From positions 1-64,000 of the forward strand of contig JAZRGV010000006.1 of NCBI GenBank assembly GCA_045644465.1: a DNA stretch of 64,000 nucleotides, given 5' to 3'. Positions 25,434-33,342 of this stretch are shown piece after piece. The position numbers and the translations under genes are program-made. The stretch's first letter is position 1; each line of letters begins with the position of its first letter. This DNA comes from HGM04593 sp045644465. GTDB lineage: Bacteria; Bacteroidota; Bacteroidia; Bacteroidales; Bacteroidaceae. The notes under the pieces are model-generated. The model had not been told where the DNA came from. It saw only the letters and a list, made by a program, of their open reading frames with translations, and ran no database searches.

Positions 25434-28400
25434 ATGAGATTTTCTAAATTTTTCATAGAACGTCCTATTTTTGCCACAGTATTATCGCTGTTACTTCTTG
25501 TGGCAGGCGGCGTGTCGCTCTTTGTGTTGCCTATAGACCAGTATCCTTCGATAACTCCTCCGACGGTGCAGGTAACAGCAACCTATCCCGGTGCCAATGC
25601 CGAGACCATTGCACAGACAGTAGGTATCCCCATAGAACAGCAGGTGAATGGTGTTGATGGTATGTTGTATATGAGCTCAACATCATCATCTTCGGGCACG
25701 TACAGGCTCACTGTCACATTTGAGGTGGGTACAGACATTGATATGGCTACCGTGCTTGTGCAGAACAGAGTTAATATAGCCCTCAATTCGTTGCCAAGCG
25801 AGGTTACACAGCAGGGTGTGGTGGTGCAGAAACAATCGACCAACATAGTGCTTTTCATCACCCTTACAGGCAACGAGGAGTACAACCAACTCTATCTCTC
25901 CAACTATGCACAACTGCAGCTTGTCGATCAGCTTACCCGCGTGCCAGGCGTTGGTGGAGCCGAGATAATGGGTGCCGGAAAATACTCCATGCGCGTGTGG
26001 CTCGACCCCGAAGCAATGCGCATAAGGGGTATATCGCCTGCCGAGGTATATCAGGCTATAAGCCGTCAGAACCTTGCCATATCGGCAGGTTATGTGGGCC
26101 AGACACTCGATGCTACTGCCGACAACGCTTTCCAATATACCCTGAACGTGCAAGGACGTCTCAGCGATGCCACACAGTTTGGTGATATAGTGATACGCAA
26201 CAACGGTGTCGAGATGCTATATCTACGCGATGTTGCCAATATTGAGATTGGTAGTGAAACCTACTCGTCATCGTCGCGTCTGCAGGGCCGTCCCACTGCA
26301 GCCCTTGCAATATATCAGTCCCCGGGCTCAAGTTCTCTTGCCGTCTCAAAAGCTGTCAAGGCAAGGATGGAAGAACTTGCCGAGGCATTTCCTCCCGGTG
26401 TGCAGTATCAGATAGCACTCGATACCACAGAGGTGGTACGCAGTTCAATAGAAGAGGTGCTTTTCACCCTTCTCGAAACAACAGCATTGGTGATATTCGT
26501 TATCTTCCTTTTCCTGCAGAACTGGCGTGCAACGCTCATCCCATGTCTTACAATCCCCGTTTCGCTTATAGGTACGTTGGCAGTGATGCTTTTGCTTGGC
26601 TTCTCCATAAATACCTTGACGCTCTTTGGTCTTGTGTTGGCTATTGCAATAGTGGTGGACGATGCAATAGTGGTGGTTGAGAATGTAACACGTATTCTCG
26701 ACGAAGGCAAACTCTCGCCACGCGAGGCTACAGAAAAGGCTATGGATGAGATAACAGGTCCTATAATTGGCGTGGTGCTTGTGATGATGGCTGTTTTCAT
26801 ACCAACGACTATGATTGGTGGTATCTCGGGCGAGTTGTACAAGCAGTTTGCATTGACTATCGCCACTGCAACGCTGTTGAGCGGCTTCAACTCTCTCACC
26901 CTCACCCCTGCGTTGAGTGCTATATTGTTACGTCCCACAGCAAGCAGAGGGCAAAAAGGCTTCGCATGGTTTAATAAGGGATATGATATTGTTCAAAGAG
27001 TTTATGACAGCAGTGTCGCTTTTCTTTTGCGCAGGTGGTGGGTTGCCGCCATATCCTTTGTTGCGATGGTTGTACTTGCAGTGTATATGTTCACCCATTG
27101 GCCCACAACCTTCATTCCCGATGAAGACGATGGTTATTTCATTGTCAGTGTGCAGTTGCCACCTGCAAGTTCGCTCAGCCGCACCGAGGCTGTTGCTGCA
27201 ATGGTCGAGGATATCGTGTCGGCCTATCCCGAGGTTAAGACAAACATCTGTATCAGTGGTTTCAGCATAATGAATAACGGTCGCCAAAGTAATGCTGCAA
27301 GTGTCTTTGTAGTGTTGAAAGATTGGAGCGAACGCAAGAAAAAGAGCGAGTCGGCAGCAGCTGTGGTAGAGCGTTTCAACCGTCAGGCTTATGTAGAGAT
27401 TGAAGAGGCGCAGTGTTTTGCCTTTGTTCCACCCGCAATCCCAGGCATTGGTAATGTAGGTGGTTTGCAGTTGCAACTCGAAGACCGCAAAGCTCTTGGC
27501 CTTACCGAGATGCAGAAGGCTGTAGATGCGCTTGTCGATAACTACAACCGCGAGAGTGCCATTGCCGGGGTAAACAGTTCCTTTGAGGCCGATGTTCCAC
27601 AATATTTCCTTAATATCGACCGCGAAAAGGCAATCTCTATGGGGCTTGATATGGGTGCTGTGCTATCGACATTGAGCTATTATATGGGAGCAATATATGT
27701 CAACGATTTTGTGCTGCTCGGTCGCATATGGCAGGTGAAGATGGCTGCAGGCGAGCGTAGCCAAAAGGTGATAGAGAATGTTATGAACCTGAGCCTTGCC
27801 AACAACAGTGGTCAAATGGTCCCTTTCAGCACCTTTATTACAACCGAAGAGATTCTCGGTATCGACCAGCTTGTACGTTATAATATGTATAACAGTGCCA
27901 CCCTTACGGCCAATGTGGCGCAAGGTTTCAGCTCGGGCGAGGTTATTGACGAAGTAGCTGCGCTGTTCAAAGCGCAGCTTGGCGATGAGTTTGGCTATGA
28001 ATGGACAGGTGTTGCCTATCAGGAACAGGTAGCAGGCAGTAACACTACTGTTATATTTGCTCTTGCAATACTCGTGGCTTTTCTTGTGCTTGCTGCCCAG
28101 TATGAGAGCTGGACAAGCCCTATAGCTGCAATAATGGGCGTGCCTATAGCTCTGCTTGGTGCAATAGTGGGTTGCTGGATAGCCGACATTCCTGTTAGTA
28201 TATACACCGAGGTGGGTATTATACTTCTCATTGCGCTCAGTGCAAAGAACGGTATATTAATTGTGGAGTTTGCACGCGATTATCGTGCTGCCGGAAACGA
28301 TATACGTTATAGTGCCGCCGAGGCTGGGCATATACGCCTTCGTCCCATCCTTATGACCTCTTTTGCCTTTGTGCTTGGCGTTATGCCATTGCTGTTTGCC

Positions 28401-28541
28401 GGTGGTGCGGGAGCAGGAGCGCGCCTGTCGCTTGGTGCAGCGGTAGTCTTTGGTATGCTGCTTAACACCGTAATAGCAACGCTATATATACCCAACTGGT
28501 ACGAGTGGATGCAAAAGCTTGAAGAACGATGGCGAAAATAG
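25434..28541 (+). CDS. RND-type multidrug efflux pump inner-membrane subunit (AcrB/MexB family, HAE1)
   Basis: Proton-driven inner-membrane pump of 1035 residues with the usual twelve helices and two large periplasmic loops. It opens FSKFFIERPIFATVLSLLLL. The proton-relay residues are present: D409-D410 in VVDDAIVVVENV and K938 in SAKNGILIVEFARD. QPxxPxVxQ-like ITPPTVQVTATYPGA and the GVDGMLYMSSTSSS block match HAE1 pumps for hydrophobic drugs and bile-type compounds. The gene order OMF-adaptor-pump differs from the usual adaptor-pump-OMF. No regulator gene is adjacent. Confidence 0.96.
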   Translation: MRFSKFFIERPIFATVLSLLLLVAGGVSLFVLPIDQYPSITPPTVQVTATYPGANAETIAQTVGIPIEQQVNGVDGMLYMSSTSSSSGTYRLTVTFEVGTDIDMATVLVQNRVNIALNSLPSEVTQQGVVVQKQSTNIVLFITLTGNEEYNQLYLSNYAQLQLVDQLTRVPGVGGAEIMGAGKYSMRVWLDPEAMRIRGISPAEVYQAISRQNLAISAGYVGQTLDATADNAFQYTLNVQGRLSDATQFGDIVIRNNGVEMLYLRDVANIEIGSETYSSSSRLQGRPTAALAIYQSPGSSSLAVSKAVKARMEELAEAFPPGVQYQIALDTTEVVRSSIEEVLFTLLETTALVIFVIFLFLQNWRATLIPCLTIPVSLIGTLAVMLLLGFSINTLTLFGLVLAIAIVVDDAIVVVENVTRILDEGKLSPREATEKAMDEITGPIIGVVLVMMAVFIPTTMIGGISGELYKQFALTIATATLLSGFNSLTLTPALSAILLRPTASRGQKGFAWFNKGYDIVQRVYDSSVAFLLRRWWVAAISFVAMVVLAVYMFTHWPTTFIPDEDDGYFIVSVQLPPASSLSRTEAVAAMVEDIVSAYPEVKTNICISGFSIMNNGRQSNAASVFVVLKDWSERKKKSESAAAVVERFNRQAYVEIEEAQCFAFVPPAIPGIGNVGGLQLQLEDRKALGLTEMQKAVDALVDNYNRESAIAGVNSSFEADVPQYFLNIDREKAISMGLDMGAVLSTLSYYMGAIYVNDFVLLGRIWQVKMAAGERSQKVIENVMNLSLANNSGQMVPFSTFITTEEILGIDQLVRYNMYNSATLTANVAQGFSSGEVIDEVAALFKAQLGDEFGYEWTGVAYQEQVAGSNTTVIFALAILVAFLVLAAQYESWTSPIAAIMGVPIALLGAIVGCWIADIPVSIYTEVGIILLIALSAKNGILIVEFARDYRAAGNDIRYSAAEAGHIRLRPILMTSFAFVLGVMPLLFAGGAGAGARLSLGAAVVFGMLLNTVIATLYIPNWYEWMQKLEERWRK

Positions 28542-28547
28542 TAGAAC

Positions 28548-28586
28548 AAAAAAATGGGCAAGAGTGAACCTCTTGCCCATTTTTTT
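28548..28586. terminator. strong bidirectional terminator between efflux operon and convergent secreted-protein gene
   Basis: A7-TGGGCAAGAG (28548-28564), loop TGAAC, then the exact complement ending in T7 (28570-28586). The 17-bp stem works in both directions and lies between two convergent genes. Confidence 0.9.
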
Positions 28587-28605
28587 GTATATATGTTATC
28601 TCGTT

Positions 28606-31026
28606 TTACTTGATAACTTTCTTGCCGTTGATGATGTAGATACCACGAGCTGTGATAGCGTTAACCTTGCGACCTGTGATGTCGTAGATCTCTTCGTTCT
28701 CATTAGCCATTTCTACATTCTCAATAGCTGTTGTGTTGTCGTCCGATGCGATGCTGAGTGTGTAGAAATCAGCTTCCATTTCGTCAGCCTTTGGCAAGTA
28801 AGCACACAATGCATTGTTCTTGTTCTTCTCAACTTTTACAAGAGCAACTTCTGTCTCGCCCTCGGGAACACCAAGAATGTAAGCAGCAACTTCTTCTGCA
28901 GCTTTTACTGTTGTACCAACCAAAAGGTTTGCCTCGTTTGCTACTCCTGCAATTGCAGAATAAGCGAAATTATACTCACCGGCTTCTGCCTTAATTACAA
29001 CAGGGCATTTAGCAGGGACAACACCTTCAACCTGCTCTATAACAGCCGAGTTCTCAACAATTTCTTTTACAGTATATGCCTCAACACCTTCAGGGATTGT
29101 TACATCGCAACCAAGGTATAGTGTTGCCCAACCTGTTTCGCCAACTTTGAGAGTGTGAACGTAATCAGCAGGGTTGGTAACCTCTTCGATGAACCAAGCA
29201 GACTTGTCGTTTGCACCGGTGTTCCAGCCTACAACTGTAGAGTAATTTATATCGTTGTGCAACATTGCACCGCCTTCAGGTGTAATTGATATCTGGTTTG
29301 CTACGCCAAGGTTTGCAATTGTAACAGCCTTTGCATTTTCAATATTGTCAGCATCAAATATTGCCTGACCGCCACCATGAACAGGAGCATTGCTCAAATA
29401 TTTAGCACGTTTAACATTGTAAATATAGAGCTTGCCGTCTTTTGCAACAAACTGGAACAACTCGTTCAAGGCTGGAGCGTTATAAACTGTAGCACCGGCA
29501 GCATCACTTACGTTCATGTAATAACCTGTCTTCTGGTTCTTTATGGTATAGAACGCGTTATCTTCGGGTTGTATTGTTGCAAGATTGTTTATTGCATTTT
29601 GCAAAGTTACTTGTGCTGAATTATTGCTTTCTGCTGTTCTGTTCTCGTCTGCAACAGCTTCCTTTGCTGCTTGCAATGCAGACAATAAATTGTTGACGCT
29701 TTCTGCTGTGTAGTAACCAACAGTCTCGCCACCCTCGCCATATGCAAGAATCGCATTTTCTACCTGGCTTATAAATGCCTCTAGTTCTTCAGTACCTGTC
29801 ATATCGCGTTCCTCTACAACAAATGTAGAACCAGTACCTGCGCCACCTGTCCAATAAGCTAATCTGAGATTACGATTATTCATACGGTGTGAAGGCTCAC
29901 CTTTCTGTGCAAGGTAAAAACCATTTTCAGCATCTGGACTCTTTGTAGCAATCCAATATGTGTTGTTGTCTTTGGCAAGGTCTGCTTCTTTAGTCATGAT
30001 AGGCCAAACATTTGCATCGCCTGCTGTAAAATCTGTAGTAGAAGACAAAATGTAGCCATCACCAGTTGCGCGGTTCATAATTTTGTAACCATCAAATGGG
30101 TTACCAACAAAGCCCCAAGAATAGTTGTCTTTATTGTTTGCATCTACAGATTTGCTATCCAATGCAATATGGTCTTGGTCTGCTTTGTGATACAAATAGT
30201 AATTGTTGTTACTGTCGAACTTGATGTAATACCATTTCATGTTGTCCTTGTTATAGTTCTCAACAGGCTCAAATGGTAGGTCTTTTACTGTCAATTCAAT
30301 GTTTTGATTAGCATTGTCGGCAGAAACAGTTCCACTTGGTTTATCTGCAACTGTAATACCAAAAGGTATTTCTATTGTGTAATCAGGGAAAGGTTTACCA
30401 ACTTCTACTTCTGTTACTTGGGTGAATTTGGTTTTTCCTTCATAAGTAAAAGTGTATGTTACATTTACAAGGTCGGCTGCATTAGCAAATGAGATTGGGA
30501 GCAATCTGTATGCATCGTTTCCATTTATATTAGTGGGGTATGAATTGCTCCAACCTACGAAATTTTCTCCTACATTCTGGCCGTCGGCAGCAAATCCGTG
30601 GTCTTCGTCATACAAATAGAATACTGAAGCAACGTCTTTGCTTTGGTTCCCTATAGTGAAGTTTACAGGTACGTCGCTGATAGCAGAAGAGTTCCAACCT
30701 AAAGTGAAAAACTTTCCGTTACCTGAAACTATGTTCCAATGTTCGCCATCGCTTGCCTTTGTGAATTTAAAAAGATAACCGGCTTTTGTTGAAGCTATAT
30801 CTTCAGGCTTAACATCGTTTGTAGCACGCATCTTCATGCCTGAAGTCTCTTCGCTTACAATGTTATTACGGCCTACGTTGTTAAGAATATACCAACCACC
30901 GTCCACAATTGTTGTTGCAGGTTCACCAACGGCTGAAATTTTTTTACCTTTCAAATCGCTGTTGACCTCTGCGAATGCTGTCATAGTAAATAGCAATGAC
31001 AACAAGAATAAAGTAATTTTTCTCAT
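28606..31026 (-). CDS. large secreted protein with FIVAR-like region and C-terminal sorting-like domain
   Basis: Exported protein of 806 residues with signal peptide MRKITLFLLSLLFTMTAFA. The N-terminal half has repeated beta-rich units of RICIN/trefoil-like flavour (AGYLFKFTKASDGEHWNIVS, DGYKIMNRATGDGYILS, FYLAQKGEPSHRMNNRNLRL, then YTIKNQKTGYYMNVSD). Around residues 410-480 there is a helical stretch resembling FIVAR modules (VNNLLSALQAAKEAVADENR). A beta-sandwich region (VGETGWATLYLGCDVTIPEGVEAYTV) follows. The last 26 residues (EEIYDITGRKV...GIYIINGKKVIK) resemble the C-terminal sorting tails of type IX-secreted or cell-surface proteins of Bacteroidota. No catalytic motif is evident. A glycan-binding or adhesive surface role is inferred. 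It is transcribed away from the GH92 genes' promoter region as a separate unit. Confidence 0.8.
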   Translation of the reverse strand: MRKITLFLLSLLFTMTAFAEVNSDLKGKKISAVGEPATTIVDGGWYILNNVGRNNIVSEETSGMKMRATNDVKPEDIASTKAGYLFKFTKASDGEHWNIVSGNGKFFTLGWNSSAISDVPVNFTIGNQSKDVASVFYLYDEDHGFAADGQNVGENFVGWSNSYPTNINGNDAYRLLPISFANAADLVNVTYTFTYEGKTKFTQVTEVEVGKPFPDYTIEIPFGITVADKPSGTVSADNANQNIELTVKDLPFEPVENYNKDNMKWYYIKFDSNNNYYLYHKADQDHIALDSKSVDANNKDNYSWGFVGNPFDGYKIMNRATGDGYILSSTTDFTAGDANVWPIMTKEADLAKDNNTYWIATKSPDAENGFYLAQKGEPSHRMNNRNLRLAYWTGGAGTGSTFVVEERDMTGTEELEAFISQVENAILAYGEGGETVGYYTAESVNNLLSALQAAKEAVADENRTAESNNSAQVTLQNAINNLATIQPEDNAFYTIKNQKTGYYMNVSDAAGATVYNAPALNELFQFVAKDGKLYIYNVKRAKYLSNAPVHGGGQAIFDADNIENAKAVTIANLGVANQISITPEGGAMLHNDINYSTVVGWNTGANDKSAWFIEEVTNPADYVHTLKVGETGWATLYLGCDVTIPEGVEAYTVKEIVENSAVIEQVEGVVPAKCPVVIKAEAGEYNFAYSAIAGVANEANLLVGTTVKAAEEVAAYILGVPEGETEVALVKVEKNKNNALCAYLPKADEMEADFYTLSIASDDNTTAIENVEMANENEEIYDITGRKVNAITARGIYIINGKKVIK

Positions 31027-31077
31027 GGTTTAAAATTTTATAAGTTGTAAAAAAGATGTTTTTTTATCTTAACATGA

Positions 31078-31085
31078 CAAATGTA
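31078..31085 (-). promoter_or_regulatory. -7 element for the secreted-protein gene
   Basis: The minus strand reads TACATTTG, an exact TAnnTTTG, about 50 bases before the ATG at 31026. The -33 region is A/T-rich without a clear TTG. Confidence 0.45.
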
Positions 31086-31124
31086 GTAAATTCTTTTAAT
31101 TGTTGATATTTTTTTTGAATTTTT

Positions 31125-31159
31125 TACGTTTAAGCCCTAAAAATCAGGGCTTAAACGTA
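31125..31159. repeat. 14-bp perfect inverted repeat downstream of GH92 gene
   Basis: TACGTTTAAGCCCT (31125-31138) and AGGGCTTAAACGTA (31146-31159) flank a 7-nt loop. It follows the GH92 stop by 17 bases on the minus strand, but the bases after it there are A-rich instead of T-rich. It may be a factor-assisted terminator or an mRNA-stabilising 3' hairpin. Confidence 0.6.
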
Positions 31160-31176
31160 GTTGCTGTACTTTTCAA

Positions 31177-33342
31177 TCAATACCATTTTGCGGGTTTGTC
31201 GCTCATCTCGAATGTGAGCGTTCCGCCTTTGGCTATATCGCTATGCTCTATATATGGCAGGTTGTGTGGTTTGCCGTTGAGCTTTATACACTTTATATAT
31301 ATATTGCTGTCGCTGTTGTTGATTGTCTCAATGGTGAATGTGCCACCCTCAACACTCAGCTCTGCGCGGTCAACAATTGGTGAACCGAACCAGTAACGCG
31401 CTCCTGCAGGCTCCACCTGGTAGAATCCCAAAGCCGACATAATATACCATGCCGACATCTGGCCCATATCTTCATTGCCCGATAGTCCGTCGAAGTCGTT
31501 ACGGTATTGTGTCTTCATAACTTCGCGCACCCATTTTGCAGTCTTGTGTGGCTCACCCATCATGGTATATAGGTAAAGAATGTGGTGGCTTGGCTCGTTG
31601 CCATGGGCAAACTGTCCTATCATGCCCGAGATGTCGGGCGATGGGTCTCCTTCAACGGTAGATGGCGCAAGGAATAGCGAGTCGAGACGTGCAATGCATG
31701 CCTCCTTGCTGCCGAACAGCTCTATATAGCCGTCAAGGTCCTGCGGAACAAGCCATGTATATTGCCATGCGTTGCCTTCGCAATAGTCGTCGGCACGGTG
31801 TGCAGCAAAATATGGGTTGAACGGCTCGCGGTAGTTGCCTTTGTCATCCACTCCGCGCACAAAGCCACGCTCTTTGTCAAAGAATGTGCGGTATGAGTGG
31901 CTCATCTTTGTGAAGTGCTCTTGGTCGGCATCTTTGCCAAGTGCCTTTGCCGCGTTGGCTGCCGCACCGTCGGCAATGGCATACTCCATGTCGTAAGCAA
32001 CAGCTTCGGTGAAAAGGTTGCAAGGTATATATCCATACTTGTGACGGAACTCTTTTCCGCGCTCGGCAAGAGCGGCGGTCTGCTTGATTGCTTCGAAGGC
32101 TTTCTCGCGGTCAAAGCCACCTATGTTCTTTACTATGGCATCGGCTACAACAGGTATGCTGGGGTCGCCAACCATGCAGTCGGTCTCGTTGCCCCACAAG
32201 TGCCATACGGGAAGGTCGCCCTGCTTGTCGCATATATCAACCATTGTGGCTACAAATTCACCGGCTTTCTGTGGCTGTATGATTGTCATCAGTGGCTGCT
32301 TGGCGCGGTATGTGTCCCAAAGGGAGAAGCAGGTGTAACGTGGAGACGTGCTGTTGTAAATCTTGTCATCGGCTCCTCTGTAGTCGCCATTTACATCGCT
32401 GAACAGCATAGGGGCTATCATGCTGTGGTACATGGCGGTGTAGAATATTGTCTTAAGTTCATCGTTGCCTTCTATGGTTACGCGTGCAAGTTCTTTGTTC
32501 CACTCTTTAACGGCATTGTCGGCAACCTTCTCAAAGTTCCAGTCTGTGATTTCGCTCTCAAGGGCAAGCTTTGCTCCGTCGATGCTTACGGGTGATATGG
32601 CTACCTTCAGCAACACCTCTTCGCCATCGGTGGTGGTGAATGATGCACGTCCATATCTGTTGTTGTATCCTTTAAGCTCGAACTTGTCGAATGGCTTTGC
32701 AAATTCTGCCACAAAATATACTCGTTGGTTCTTTGCCCATCCTCTTGAGTAACGGTAGCCGATGATGCGGTTGTTGCCTTCGGCCTGCATAAATGTCTCT
32801 GTGGGGTCGTCCCAACAGCCGCCGTTCTCAAGGTCAAAGACAAGTGCTGCCTCCTGCGACGCAGGGAATGTGTAACGGTGTAGTCCCACACGTGCTGTGG
32901 CTGTCATCTCGGCTTTTATGCCGTAGCGTGTGAGGGGAACAGAATAATATCCGGGTTTGACAATCTCTTGTGAACGGTCGGCCATAGACCATAGTCCGCT
33001 GTTGGGTATGTCGGCTATTCCTCGGCTATATTCAACTTCGCCTGTAACGGGCATAATGGTAACGTCAAAGAGGTCGCCTATACCTGTTCCGCTCAGGTGA
33101 GTGTGTGAAAAACCTATTACTGTTGCTTCGTCCTGGTGGTATCCCGAGCACCAGTCCCACTTCTCGTTGATGCTGGTAGGCCCAAGCTGCACCATACCAA
33201 AAGGTACGCTCGCTCCAACAAAGACGTGGCCATGACCACCACTGCCAATCAATGGGTTTACATAATTGGTGAAGTTCTCTTGCGGGGTGGTGCATGCGGC
33301 AAAAAGTAAACTCAATGCCAATGCAATGTTATTTATCTTCAT
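31177..33342 (-). CDS. GH92 family alpha-mannosidase lipoprotein (first copy)
   Basis: Exo-acting alpha-mannosidase of 721 residues, calcium-dependent and inverting in this family, removing terminal alpha-linked mannose from glycans such as N-glycans or yeast mannan. The signal MKINNIALALSLLFAAC suggests a lipoprotein. Family blocks are FTNYVNPLIGSGGHGHVFVG, GMVQLGPTS, WDWCSGYH, SLWDTYRAKQPL, YCEGNAWQYTW with the probable acid Glu at residue 522, and GLSGNEDMGQMSAWYIMSALGFY with the base carboxylates. It overlaps the second GH92 gene upstream by 4 bases, so the two are coupled. Linkage specificity cannot be fixed from sequence by eye. Confidence 0.95.
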   Translation of the reverse strand: MKINNIALALSLLFAACTTPQENFTNYVNPLIGSGGHGHVFVGASVPFGMVQLGPTSINEKWDWCSGYHQDEATVIGFSHTHLSGTGIGDLFDVTIMPVTGEVEYSRGIADIPNSGLWSMADRSQEIVKPGYYSVPLTRYGIKAEMTATARVGLHRYTFPASQEAALVFDLENGGCWDDPTETFMQAEGNNRIIGYRYSRGWAKNQRVYFVAEFAKPFDKFELKGYNNRYGRASFTTTDGEEVLLKVAISPVSIDGAKLALESEITDWNFEKVADNAVKEWNKELARVTIEGNDELKTIFYTAMYHSMIAPMLFSDVNGDYRGADDKIYNSTSPRYTCFSLWDTYRAKQPLMTIIQPQKAGEFVATMVDICDKQGDLPVWHLWGNETDCMVGDPSIPVVADAIVKNIGGFDREKAFEAIKQTAALAERGKEFRHKYGYIPCNLFTEAVAYDMEYAIADGAAANAAKALGKDADQEHFTKMSHSYRTFFDKERGFVRGVDDKGNYREPFNPYFAAHRADDYCEGNAWQYTWLVPQDLDGYIELFGSKEACIARLDSLFLAPSTVEGDPSPDISGMIGQFAHGNEPSHHILYLYTMMGEPHKTAKWVREVMKTQYRNDFDGLSGNEDMGQMSAWYIMSALGFYQVEPAGARYWFGSPIVDRAELSVEGGTFTIETINNSDSNIYIKCIKLNGKPHNLPYIEHSDIAKGGTLTFEMSDKPAKWY

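Noticed and set aside
26928..27602. 224-codon minus-strand ORF inside the RND pump gene
   Set aside because: It is the antisense of a well-conserved pump segment and has no recognisable motif or neighbour structure of its own.
28519..29121. 200-codon plus-strand ORF after the RND pump gene
   Set aside because: It begins inside the pump gene, crosses a strong bidirectional terminator, and lies opposite the secreted-protein gene.
31897..32595. 232-codon plus-strand ORF inside the first GH92 gene
   Set aside because: Antisense of conserved GH92 blocks; no domain of its own.
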